A program made the position numbers and the translations under genes. 64,000 bases of DNA from the NCBI RefSeq assembly GCF_021233415.1, contig NZ_CP089466.1, forward strand, positions 2,046,001-2,110,000, in the 5' to 3' direction. The notes under the pieces were generated by a model that saw nothing but the letters and a program-made list of their open reading frames with translations, did no database searches and was not told the DNA's origin. The stretch is from Halobacterium litoreum. Its GTDB lineage: Archaea; Halobacteriota; Halobacteria; Halobacteriales; Halobacteriaceae. Every line of letters starts with the position of its first letter. Position 1 is the first letter of the stretch. Positions 34,838-43,190 of this stretch are shown one piece after another.

Positions 34838-35926
34838 CTACTCGAAGACGGCGTCGAAGGCGTCCGCGCCGAGCGGTTCGTGGTCGCCCGCGGCGACGTT
34901 CTCGCGGACGTGCTCGGGGCTGGTGGTGCCGGCGAGCGAGCAGGTGACGCCGGGCGCGCTCCGCGCGAAGTTCAGGCCGCGCTGGGCGGGCGTGTCGCCC
35001 GCGAGTTTCTCGTCGACGTCCTCGGGCACGCCGTCCAAGACCTCGCCCTGCGCGAGACTCGCCGACGTGAAGACGTTCAGGCCGGCCTCGTGGGCGTACC
35101 ACAGCACGCTCTGGGCGCCCTCGGGGCCCTCCTGCGAGTCGACGGTGAACGCGTCGGCCATGTAGACGTTGAACGGCAGTTGAATCGCGCGCAGGTGGGT
35201 GGCCGTGTTGCCGACGGCCTTCGCCGCGGAGCGCGCCCGCGAGATGAGTTCGCTCAGGTCCAGGAAGTGGTCGTGGTCGCGGGGCACGCGGAACGCGTCC
35301 CACGTCGCCACGCCGTAGTGCCGGATGTCGCCCGCGGCGACGCGCTCCTCCAGTCGCTCGAAGGTCGCTTCCAGTTGGTCGTAGACTGCCTCCGCTGACC
35401 GGACGTCCAGTTGCGTCTCGGGGTTGTGGACGTAGTAGAGGTCGATGGTGTCCACGCCGAGGTTCGCCAGCGACCAGTCGAGTTGGGCGTCCACGAACCC
35501 GGGCGCAATCGAGTGACTGCCGTGGGCGAGGTCGTCGGCGTCCACGAGGCCCGCGTCCACGTACTCGCGCTGGACGTACTGGCCGGGGTTCTCGGGGCGG
35601 TCCTCCTCGAACGCGACGAACCCGCCTTTCGTCGAGAGGAACACCGACTCGCGGTCCACGTCCGCGTCTTCGAGCGCGCGCCCGACGACGCGCTCGCTGC
35701 GCTGGTGGCGGTAGTTCACGGCCGTATCGACGACGTTACAGCCGGACTCGACGGCCGCCCGGACGGTCTCGTAGTACGCGTCGTCCACGGCGTCGGTCGG
35801 GTCGCCGAGGTACGTCCCGAGGCCGACGCTGGAGACGGCGCGGTCGCCCACGCGCCGGAAGTACGTGCGCGCCTTCCCCTCGCCGAACCGCTCCTTGTAC
35901 CGGAACGTCGCGTCTGCGGTGGCCAT
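34838..35926 (-). CDS. Aldo/keto reductase
   Basis: The 362-residue NAD(P)H-dependent oxidoreductase has the AKR elements VGLGTYLGDPTD, CNVVDTAVNYRHQRSE (catalytic Asp and Tyr), LSTKGGF (Lys), LYYVHNPE (His replaced in position by a conserved His-Asn) and GVTCSLAGTTSPEHVREN (nucleotide-binding end). It likely reduces a sugar or aldehyde. It is longer than the 320-residue average because of an insert around 110-135. The ATG at 35926 is clear. Confidence 0.87.
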   Translation of the reverse strand: MATADATFRYKERFGEGKARTYFRRVGDRAVSSVGLGTYLGDPTDAVDDAYYETVRAAVESGCNVVDTAVNYRHQRSERVVGRALEDADVDRESVFLSTKGGFVAFEEDRPENPGQYVQREYVDAGLVDADDLAHGSHSIAPGFVDAQLDWSLANLGVDTIDLYYVHNPETQLDVRSAEAVYDQLEATFERLEERVAAGDIRHYGVATWDAFRVPRDHDHFLDLSELISRARSAAKAVGNTATHLRAIQLPFNVYMADAFTVDSQEGPEGAQSVLWYAHEAGLNVFTSASLAQGEVLDGVPEDVDEKLAGDTPAQRGLNFARSAPGVTCSLAGTTSPEHVRENVAAGDHEPLGADAFDAVFE

Positions 35927-35946
35927 ACCCGAGTTCGGGGCCGGCG

Positions 35947-36861
35947 TCACTTGTACTCCCCGCGACGGAACGCCTCGACGGCCTCCCGGTACCCCTCGCG
36001 GAACGTCGGGTACGCGAACTCGTAGCCGAGTTCTCGCAGGCGAGCGTTCGAGCAGCGCTTGCTCGTCTTCAGGCGGCGCTCGGCGGGCGTCGACAGGTCG
36101 CCCGCCTCGATGCGGTCCGCGACCGTCTGTTTCTCGGGGCGCTCGACGCCGCACTCGTCGGCGAGCCAGTCCGCGAACGCCCACTTCGAGACCGGTTCGT
36201 CGTCCACCGCCAGCAACACCTCGGCGTCCGTCCCGTCCGCGTCTGCACCCGCGCCGTCGAGCGCGAACCGCACGGCGCCGGCCGCGTCGTCGCGGTGAAT
36301 CATGTTCAGGTAGCCCTCCGTGACGGGGCCGTCGACGTAGCGCGTGAGCCGGTAGCGCTCCGGCCCGTAGAGGCCCGCGAACCGCACGACGGTCGGGTCC
36401 ATCCCGAACTCCGGCGCTTCCTCCCGGCAGACGCGCTCGGCCTCGACGAGTACCTCGGTCTTCTCCGTGGTCGGGTCGAGTGGCGTCGCCTCGTCCACCC
36501 AGTCGCCGCCGTGGTCGCCGTACACGCCGGTGCTCGACGTGTAGACGAATTTCTCGGGTGCGTCGTTTCGGGCGCCGAAGTGTTCGACTGCCGTCCGGAG
36601 GCCGTCGACGTACACTTCGCGGGCCGCCTCCGCGTCCCGCCCGCCCGAGGACGCGATGAACACCACGGCGTCCGCGTCCGGCACGCTCGCGAGCGAGTCC
36701 GCGTCGGTCACGTCCGCCCGAACCGCGTCGAACCCTGCATCGCGAATCGCTTCGAGGCCCTCGTCGGAGCGCCGGACACCCACCGGGTCGTGGCCCGCGT
36801 TGACTAACTGGCGGCCGAGTTCGAGGCCGACGTACCCACAGCCGAGGACGGCGACCCGCAT
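35947..36861 (-). CDS. NAD-dependent epimerase/dehydratase (SDR)
   Basis: The 304-residue extended SDR protein has the N-terminal Rossmann motif VAVLGCGYVGLELGRQLV and KFVYTSSTGVYGDHGGDWVDE, but the usual YxxxK is shifted to a TEKTEVLVEAE context, so catalysis may differ. RFAGLYGPERYRL and NMIHRDDAAGA are typical of nucleotide-sugar epimerases. Its ATG overlaps the stop of the upstream gene by one base (TGATG), so the two are coupled. Confidence 0.83.
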   Translation of the reverse strand: MRVAVLGCGYVGLELGRQLVNAGHDPVGVRRSDEGLEAIRDAGFDAVRADVTDADSLASVPDADAVVFIASSGGRDAEAAREVYVDGLRTAVEHFGARNDAPEKFVYTSSTGVYGDHGGDWVDEATPLDPTTEKTEVLVEAERVCREEAPEFGMDPTVVRFAGLYGPERYRLTRYVDGPVTEGYLNMIHRDDAAGAVRFALDGAGADADGTDAEVLLAVDDEPVSKWAFADWLADECGVERPEKQTVADRIEAGDLSTPAERRLKTSKRCSNARLRELGYEFAYPTFREGYREAVEAFRRGEYK

Positions 36862-37292
36862 CAGTACGGGTTCTCGCTCGCGACGTGGTGGTAGATGCGC
36901 GCGTACTCCGCGAGCGTCATCGGCTGACGCCCCTCTATCTTCTGCTGTATCTCCTTCGGGTCGAGGCCGCCGTCCAGTCCCGACGCGAGCGCGTCGACGT
37001 CCATCACGGCGGAACTCATCTGGAGCATCAGGTTGTCCCGGGCCTCGAGGACGATGCCCTCGGCGTCCGGCCAGTCGTCGCTCAGCGCGAACACCGCCGC
37101 CGCCTCCTCGACGGTGAACGCGGGCGCGTCGCCGTCGACCAGCGCCGCCAGTTTCGCCTCGTCGACGCCCGATCGCTCGGCGGCCGTCTCGACGCCCACG
37201 TCGCTCACTACGTCCGCCATCGCGGCCTCGTACTCCGCGAGCACCTCGTCGGCCGACGTGGCCGACGGGTCCTCGATTGCTTCGGCTAGCAC
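36861..37292 (-). CDS. Conserved haloarchaeal protein of unknown function
   Basis: A 143-residue, helical, acidic protein. The C-terminus reads QQKIEGRQPMTLAEYARIYHHVASENPY. The start is taken as a GTG at 37292 (VLAEAIEDPSATSADEVLAEY); a longer version upstream would run into the promoter region. It is coupled to the epimerase gene through a TGATG overlap. It probably belongs to a haloarchaeal DUF; no function is known. Confidence 0.7.
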   Translation of the reverse strand: MLAEAIEDPSATSADEVLAEYEAAMADVVSDVGVETAAERSGVDEAKLAALVDGDAPAFTVEEAAAVFALSDDWPDAEGIVLEARDNLMLQMSSAVMDVDALASGLDGGLDPKEIQQKIEGRQPMTLAEYARIYHHVASENPY

Positions 37293-37330
37293 GACCCGGG
37301 CTACGCACCCGTGCTTGAAGGGTACTGCGC

Positions 37331-40291
37331 TTACCACCCGGGCGACTGCTCGTCGCGGTCGCCGCCCACGTCGCCGACGCCCCGCGTCCCCGCCGGCACG
37401 ACCACCGCGACGGTCGCCGACACCTCGAAGGAGAGGCGTTCGTTCCGCCCGATTTCGTCGGGCCGCCCGTCGCCGTTCACGTCGAACGCGACGGGCGCGT
37501 CCTCGCGGACGTACGTCGTCCCGTCCCCAGGGCCGACGGGCGACCCGCCGCGGCCCCGCACCGCGAAGCGCGCCCACGACCCCTCGACTGACACCGACCA
37601 AGCGTTGAACGTCGCGTACCAGAACCCCGGCACGGGTGCGAGCGGCAGGCCGGCGGGGACGGCGCCGAAGTTCGACGCGCCGAGTCGGCGGGCGGCGCGT
37701 TCGGCGGCGACGCCGCCGGCGTGTTTCAGGGACTCCTTCGCGACCGTTCTCGCGACCTGCCGGGACGCCAAGGCGGTGTCCCGGACGAGGTCCGGTTCCA
37801 CCCGAATCGTCCCCCGGTCGGCGACGTCCGGCGACTCGGCTCGCAGGCGCGCCCGAAGTCGGTCCCGAGCGACCGCGTCGGCGTCGGCGGTTCGGGCGGC
37901 CTCGACGGCGACGGCGCGGGCCGCGGAGCCGTTCGTGACGGCGCGCGCTCGCGCCGCGACCGACTCCCAGCGCGCGAACGCCGCTCGCGTCGCCGCCTCG
38001 CGTTGGGCCGGCGAGAGCGAGACGGGCGACGCCGCGAGCACGCCGCGGTACGCGCGCCCGGCGTCCTCGACGCCGCGCTCGACGGCGGCGAGCAGGTCGT
38101 CGCGGTGGTCGCGGAGCGTCGCGTTCCCCGTCTCGGCGAGCGTTCCGTCCGCGGCCGCGAGCGCCTGCGCCGCCCGACCGAGCCGCACCGTCTCGGGTGG
38201 TTCGGCCATCGCCTCCGAGAGCACGGCGTCGGCGGCGTCGCCGTGCGGGATAGTGAACCAGTTGACGTTGCGCGCGGCGAGCGGGTGGTAGCGCTCCTCG
38301 ACTGCGGCGTCCACGTCGGGGCCGACCTCGCCGAGCGGGAGGTACGCCGGCGCGCCGTCCACGGCTCTGACCGGGTCGCCGGACAGAGTGCCAGCGCGCT
38401 CGCCGTCGGCGTCCTCGACGCCGCGCTCGCCTAACTGCGCGCCGACGTCCGCGAGCGTACCGTCCGAGTGCCGGTCGGCGAGGCGTTCGGTGACCCGGGA
38501 GAGGTACGCTTCGCGGGCCGCCGCCACGGCGCGCGCCGACGCGGTCGGATAGCGGTCGGCGGCGGCGTGGAGCGCGAACACGCGCTCCCGGAGCGACTCG
38601 GCGGCCGAGTGACCCGCGGCCAATTCGGTCGTGGAGACGTTCTCGGTGACGTTCCGCGCGCGGTCACGGTCGCGGGCCACGGCGCGATAAGCGCGCTCTC
38701 GAATCGGTTCGGGAACCGCGGGACGCACGACGCGCTCGCGGTTCGGGACGCCGTCGGTGACGGCTCGGCGGGCGAGCGCGTCCACGCCACCGTGGTCGGC
38801 GACGAGCACGCGGGTCGTGCGGTCGGCGATTCGTTCGCGGACGGCGTCGCTCACCGACCCGACAGGGCGGTCGAGAACCGCCTCAGAGCGGTCGCCCCAC
38901 CCGCGGGGCGGCGGCGTCAGTTCGTAGCCGAGCGCGACCGAGACGCGGTACGTCTCGCGGCGCGTCTCCACGACGGTTCGCTCGCGGGTGCCGTTGGCGT
39001 ACTCGCGGGTCGTGCGCTCCGTGACGACGACGCGGCGGCCGTACGCGGCGAGCGAGCGCGAGACGCCCGTGGAGACGCTCGCCGGGTTCGTTTCGCCCAC
39101 GACGCGCGTCGACGACGTCGAAGCCGTGTCCGCCAGCCGCCAGTCCGCTGGCGCGGCGCCGGACTGCGAGGTGGTGGTGTCGACGCGTTCGACTTCGGTG
39201 ACGCGTCGTGCGGTCGTTGTGTACGCGTCTCGGAGCGTGCCGTCGAGCGTGCGTTCGCCGTCGCCGTCCGCGAACGCGACGAACGCGCGGTCGGCGGTGA
39301 CGTTCACGCCGACCGGAACCGACTGCTCGCCTCCGGGGGTGCCGGCCTGCACGACCGACGGGAGGCCGACGCTCACGGGGGCTTTGCTCGCGTCGGCGGA
39401 CTGGAGCACGGCGGACGCTCGCCGGCTCGCGCCCTCCTTCGCGGCGGCGAGAACGTCCGTGAAGCCGACGCGAGCCAGCGCCTCCGCGAACGCGTCGCGG
39501 CCTTCGGCGTCCGTCTCGCCGAACGCGGCGCGCTGGGCGTCGAGCACCGCGAGGTTCGTGGCGACCTCGACGTGGCGGTTCGCGAGCACGTTCGAGATGG
39601 GCGCGCCGCCGTACTGGAGCGGGCCGCGGAGCGCCACGACCAGTTGCAGGTACGCGGTGACGCGGCGGTCGACTCCCGGCCCGTCGAGCGCGTCCCGGTC
39701 GAGCAGGCGCCGGAACCGCTGGACGCGGTCGTGGAGTTCGAGGGCCGTACTGTGGACCGTCGTCGTAACGTTCCGGCGCTCCCGGGAGACCACGCGCCCG
39801 TCGCGCCGAACGGTCGTCCGGACGCCCGAGACGGTGGCCCGGACGACGGAGTCGTTCACGCGCTCGACGGCGACCGAATCGATCGCGGCCTCGGCGTCGG
39901 CGGTGGTCTGGACGCGCGGAAGCGACAGGGACGCCGTCACACCGCCCGCGGTCGCGTCTCGCGCGCGGAGCGACTGCTCGAAACCGGCGTACACGCGGAG
40001 CGCGAGCGCGTCACGGAACGCCCGGTCGGGTTCGATGGCCCGCCCGTACTCGGTGTCGCCGGGCGAAACGACCGGACTCCGAGCGGCCGCCGCGAGCGCG
40101 TTTCGGGTCGCGCCCGCGAGCGCGACGCCCGAACCGGTCTCGGCGCGTTCGACGGCGCGGTCGGCGCGCGTGCGGTCGGGCGCCGGGTCGCGGGCGGCGA
40201 AGACGGCCGCCGCGCTCGCCGACGCGACGAGCAGGACGACGCCGGCGAGCGCGAACGGAACGCGAGCGCGCTCGTCGTCGGCGAGTCTCAC
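37331..40291 (-). CDS. Large pilin-operon surface protein, 986 residues
   Basis: The last gene of the pilus-like operon. After a short basic N-terminus the protein has one helix (VPFALAGVVLLVASASAAAVF) resembling a type IV pilin N-terminus, then about 950 mostly extracytoplasmic, helix-rich residues with abundant Arg, Ala, Thr and Val, and a C-terminal stretch (FDVNGDGRPDEIGRN) like a calcium-binding or Ig-like loop. It may be a minor pilin, tip adhesin or stalk protein. The GTG at 40291, overlapping the previous stop (GTGA), is chosen over a GTG three codons upstream. Confidence 0.7.
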   Translation of the reverse strand: MRLADDERARVPFALAGVVLLVASASAAAVFAARDPAPDRTRADRAVERAETGSGVALAGATRNALAAAARSPVVSPGDTEYGRAIEPDRAFRDALALRVYAGFEQSLRARDATAGGVTASLSLPRVQTTADAEAAIDSVAVERVNDSVVRATVSGVRTTVRRDGRVVSRERRNVTTTVHSTALELHDRVQRFRRLLDRDALDGPGVDRRVTAYLQLVVALRGPLQYGGAPISNVLANRHVEVATNLAVLDAQRAAFGETDAEGRDAFAEALARVGFTDVLAAAKEGASRRASAVLQSADASKAPVSVGLPSVVQAGTPGGEQSVPVGVNVTADRAFVAFADGDGERTLDGTLRDAYTTTARRVTEVERVDTTTSQSGAAPADWRLADTASTSSTRVVGETNPASVSTGVSRSLAAYGRRVVVTERTTREYANGTRERTVVETRRETYRVSVALGYELTPPPRGWGDRSEAVLDRPVGSVSDAVRERIADRTTRVLVADHGGVDALARRAVTDGVPNRERVVRPAVPEPIRERAYRAVARDRDRARNVTENVSTTELAAGHSAAESLRERVFALHAAADRYPTASARAVAAAREAYLSRVTERLADRHSDGTLADVGAQLGERGVEDADGERAGTLSGDPVRAVDGAPAYLPLGEVGPDVDAAVEERYHPLAARNVNWFTIPHGDAADAVLSEAMAEPPETVRLGRAAQALAAADGTLAETGNATLRDHRDDLLAAVERGVEDAGRAYRGVLAASPVSLSPAQREAATRAAFARWESVAARARAVTNGSAARAVAVEAARTADADAVARDRLRARLRAESPDVADRGTIRVEPDLVRDTALASRQVARTVAKESLKHAGGVAAERAARRLGASNFGAVPAGLPLAPVPGFWYATFNAWSVSVEGSWARFAVRGRGGSPVGPGDGTTYVREDAPVAFDVNGDGRPDEIGRNERLSFEVSATVAVVVPAGTRGVGDVGGDRDEQSPGW

Positions 40292-40740
40292 GGCGACCAC
40301 GTCCTGACGGTGACCGTCGCAGTCGTGTTCCGGACCCCGACCTCGTGGCTCACCGAGGCGACAGACGCGTCTGCGGGCGGTCGCGGACCGGCACGAACCG
40401 TCGTCCCGCCGGCGGAGGCGAGCACCTCGATTCGACCGCCGGTCTCCGCGAGTACGTCCTCGGTCGCCGTCTCGACGCCGCGCACGAATCCGGAATCGGT
40501 GCCGCGGTCGGCGGCGACGGCGGCGTGCGCGGCGAGCGTGGCGACACGACCCGACGCCACGGAGCCGTCTCCGGGGCCGTAGGTCGTGGTGGCGGTGCTA
40601 GCGAGCACAGTTCGCGCGGCGGCGTCCGGGTCCGGTGGCTGGCTGGTGCCGCCGGGCACCGTGGCGAGCGCGAGCGCCGCGGCGCTCACGAGGAGCACGG
40701 CCATCGACGCGTCGACGACCGTGCTAACGGCTCGGCTCAC
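40288..40740 (-). CDS. Pilin-like small protein of the type IV pilus-like operon
   Basis: A 150-residue protein with an N-terminal pilin-like segment, SRAVSTVVDASMAVLLVSAAALALATVP, where a short charged leader precedes a hydrophobic helix as in archaeal pilins processed by PibD. The rest is a Gly/Thr/Val-rich soluble domain. The start is a GTG overlapping the upstream stop (GTGA). It is probably a minor pilin exported by the TadA/TadC system encoded in the same operon. Confidence 0.65.
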   Translation of the reverse strand: MSRAVSTVVDASMAVLLVSAAALALATVPGGTSQPPDPDAAARTVLASTATTTYGPGDGSVASGRVATLAAHAAVAADRGTDSGFVRGVETATEDVLAETGGRIEVLASAGGTTVRAGPRPPADASVASVSHEVGVRNTTATVTVRTWSP

Positions 40741-41132
40741 TGCCACACCGCCACGGTGAGGTGGCCCGGACGCACGCGCCCCGGCGCGACGCGAACCGGC
40801 ACTCGCCCGCTCTCGCTCGCCGCGCTGTCCGGCGGCTCCGGTCCGGCCGTCCACTCGCGGTCGCCGGCGGTCAGCGTGACGGCGACCCGGAAGCCCTCGG
40901 GCGCGACGCCCTCGGTGGTCAGGTCGGCGGGCGAGGCGACTGCCGAACCCGGCTCGGTGACGGCGTCCGACGCGTCCGCGAGCACGGCGTCGGTCGGCGC
41001 GCCGTGTCCGATGCCGGGGAGCGCGGTGCCGCGAGCCGAGGCGTACGCGCCGAGCGCAAGACAGACGGCGAGCACCGCGGCGAGCGCGGGCACCGGCTCG
41101 ACTTGCGCTCTACGCGCCGACGAGCGTGACAT
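40737..41132 (-). CDS. Pilin-like protein with class III-type signal
   Basis: A 131-residue protein beginning MSRSSARRAQVEPVPALAAV. The RRAQ-VEP pattern followed by a hydrophobic helix (ALAAVLAVCLALGAYA) is that of archaeal prepilins, with cleavage expected near the Q/V region. The mature part is acidic and beta-rich. The ATG at 41132 is preferred over a GTG two codons upstream. It overlaps the preceding gene by 23 nt and the next by 4 nt. Confidence 0.65.
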   Translation of the reverse strand: MSRSSARRAQVEPVPALAAVLAVCLALGAYASARGTALPGIGHGAPTDAVLADASDAVTEPGSAVASPADLTTEGVAPEGFRVAVTLTAGDREWTAGPEPPDSAASESGRVPVRVAPGRVRPGHLTVAVWQ

Positions 41133-41580
41133 CGACACCTCCCCACGTGACGCGGCGGACGGTCAGTCGGTCGGCGCCGGTGCGCCACACCGGGTCGCGG
41201 GCCGAGGCCGCGACGGCGGCGTTCGCGAACGCGAGCCGGTTCCCGAACACCGCCGAGGGCGGTTCGCCACGGAGCACGCGAGCGAGGGCGGTGTCCTCGC
41301 GAACCGGAACGACCGGCCCGTAGGCGAGCGTCGCGTGCGCGGTGCCGCCGTCGCCCCGAACGGCGATTCGGTTTCGGGAGATTCGGACGGCGTCGGCCCG
41401 AATCTCGTGAGTTTCGGTGGCGGGTTCGTCGGCGGCGGCGACCGCGTCCACGGTGTCGGCGAGCGCGCCAGCGGACGGGGCTGGCGTCGGGCTCGCGGCG
41501 ACCGAGACGCCGAGTAGCGCGGCGCTCGCGAGTGAGAGTGCGACCAACAGCGGCGGGACGTCGGCTGGCGCGTCGAACAT
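41110..41580 (-). CDS. Pilin-like operon protein
   Basis: A 156-residue protein, MFDAPADVPPLLVALSLASA at the start, with a hydrophobic N-terminal helix (LLVALSLASAALLGVSVAA) and an extracytoplasmic beta-rich domain (ADAVRISRNRIAVRGDGGTA, GPVVPVREDTALARVLRGE). It probably belongs to the same minor-pilin set as its neighbours. The ATG lies 32 nt after the TadC-like gene, the only real gap in this operon. Confidence 0.6.
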   Translation of the reverse strand: MFDAPADVPPLLVALSLASAALLGVSVAASPTPAPSAGALADTVDAVAAADEPATETHEIRADAVRISRNRIAVRGDGGTAHATLAYGPVVPVREDTALARVLRGEPPSAVFGNRLAFANAAVAASARDPVWRTGADRLTVRRVTWGGVDVTLVGA

Positions 41581-41612
41581 GGCCCGCGGTGGTCCCGGCC
41601 TCCGATTTAAAG

Positions 41613-43190
41613 TTAGAGGACGCGCCCGGCGAGCACCGCGGTCAGGGGGTAGACGACGCTCGCGGCGGCGAGCGCGACGCCAGCGTGGTAGCCGACGAGC
41701 GCGCGGTCGAGGCCGCGTTCGAGGCCGACCGCGAGCGCGGGCAGAAGCACCGCGAGCCAGAGGACGTAGCCGCCGACGGCGACGGCCAGCGCGCCCGGGT
41801 CGAGCGCCGTCGCGCCGTCCAATCCGCCGACGCGTCCCGAGAGCGCGACCGTCACGCCGGCGACGAGCGGCGCGTACACGAGCGCTGTGTGCCGGAGCGT
41901 GCGCGTCGTGTCGGCGAACTCGCGGCGCACGTCCCGGTCGAGGGCGGCGAGGTCGTCGAACAGTCCGGCGACGTCTACGAGCACGCGCCCGCCCTCCGGG
42001 CCGGCGTCGGCGGCGTGGACGGCGAGCGCGACGGCTGCCCTCGCGCGCTCGCTGGGGACGCGAGCCAGCGGGCCGTGGTCGCCGAGGAACGCCTCCTCGA
42101 CGCCGATTCGGAGGCGGCCCATTCGGCGCGCGGCGTCGGCGAACGCGTCGCCGGTCGCGCCGTCGAGCGTGTCACCCGCGTCCGTCACGGCGGCTTCGAC
42201 GGCCTGCCCCTGCCGGAGTCGGTGGCCGAGCACGGAGAGCGCGTCCGCGAGACCGGCTTCGAGGGAGCGAGCGTCCTCGCGCACCTCGCAGGCCGGCCGG
42301 AACCACTGTGCGAGTGCGCCACCGACCGGGAGGCCGACGGCGAGCACCGGGAGCGCCCACGCTGGGAGGAACCACGACGCGGCGACGGCCGCGGCGATTC
42401 CGAGGCCCGCGGCTGCTGCGGTCTTGACGCGGCGGCCCGCGAGTTCTGGGTGCCCGTCGGGAATCGGCGCCGGCGGAAACGCGACGGGGCGGCGCGCGAG
42501 CACCCAGCACGCCGCCGCGAGGACGGCCAGCGGGAGGACGACGCCGTACCCGAGCGCGAACGCGCCGACGGTCAGCGGGACGCCCGCGCTCGCGGCGGCG
42601 GGCGCGACGCCGACGAGCGCGAGGGGTAACACCACGCCGAACGCGTACACTGCCGTCGTCGGGCCGCGGACGGCGTCCGCGTACTCACTGGTGCGTTCGC
42701 GGGCGCCCTCGACGACGACGGCGAGCGTGCGGTCGAGGAGGCGCTCGCGGTCTCCGCCCGCGGCGTCCACGGCGGCGTCCGCGAGCGCGGCGGCGCGCCG
42801 GAGCGACGGGAGGTGTTCGGCCCACGTTGCGGCGAACGCGTCGAACCCGGCGGCAGGACGGCCACGGGCTTCCCGAGTGTGCGCCGCGAGGCTGTCGGCG
42901 AGACGGCCGTCGCCCTGTTCGGCCGCGAACGAGCTCGCGCGCTCCAGCGCGGGTTCGAGGCGCAGCGACAGCACGACCAGACAGACGAGGTCGGGCGCGG
43001 CGCCGAGCGCGCGAGACCGCTCGGCGACCTCGCGAACGCGCGGCCCGTAGGCGATGCCGACGCCCGCAGCGACGCCGAGGACGCCGACTGCGGCGCCGAC
43101 GTAGGGGTAGTGGTCGGCGACGAGGACCGCAGTCAGCGAACCGGCCGCGGCGACGCCGAGCGCGGTTCGCGCGTACTCGGTGTCGGTCAT
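41613..43190 (-). CDS. Type IV pilus / secretion integral membrane protein (TadC/GspF family)
   Basis: The 525-residue polytopic protein is the platform component of archaeal pilus and T2S-like machines. It has two GspF-like halves: residues about 60-190 with SLRLEPALERASSFAAEQGDG, and about 320-430 with SVLGHRLRQGQAVEAAVTDAG and RMGRLRIGVEEAFLGD. About eight to nine membrane segments flank them. It acts with the ATPase encoded immediately upstream (ATGA overlap) to push pilins through the membrane. Confidence 0.85.
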   Translation of the reverse strand: MTDTEYARTALGVAAAGSLTAVLVADHYPYVGAAVGVLGVAAGVGIAYGPRVREVAERSRALGAAPDLVCLVVLSLRLEPALERASSFAAEQGDGRLADSLAAHTREARGRPAAGFDAFAATWAEHLPSLRRAAALADAAVDAAGGDRERLLDRTLAVVVEGARERTSEYADAVRGPTTAVYAFGVVLPLALVGVAPAAASAGVPLTVGAFALGYGVVLPLAVLAAACWVLARRPVAFPPAPIPDGHPELAGRRVKTAAAAGLGIAAAVAASWFLPAWALPVLAVGLPVGGALAQWFRPACEVREDARSLEAGLADALSVLGHRLRQGQAVEAAVTDAGDTLDGATGDAFADAARRMGRLRIGVEEAFLGDHGPLARVPSERARAAVALAVHAADAGPEGGRVLVDVAGLFDDLAALDRDVRREFADTTRTLRHTALVYAPLVAGVTVALSGRVGGLDGATALDPGALAVAVGGYVLWLAVLLPALAVGLERGLDRALVGYHAGVALAAASVVYPLTAVLAGRVL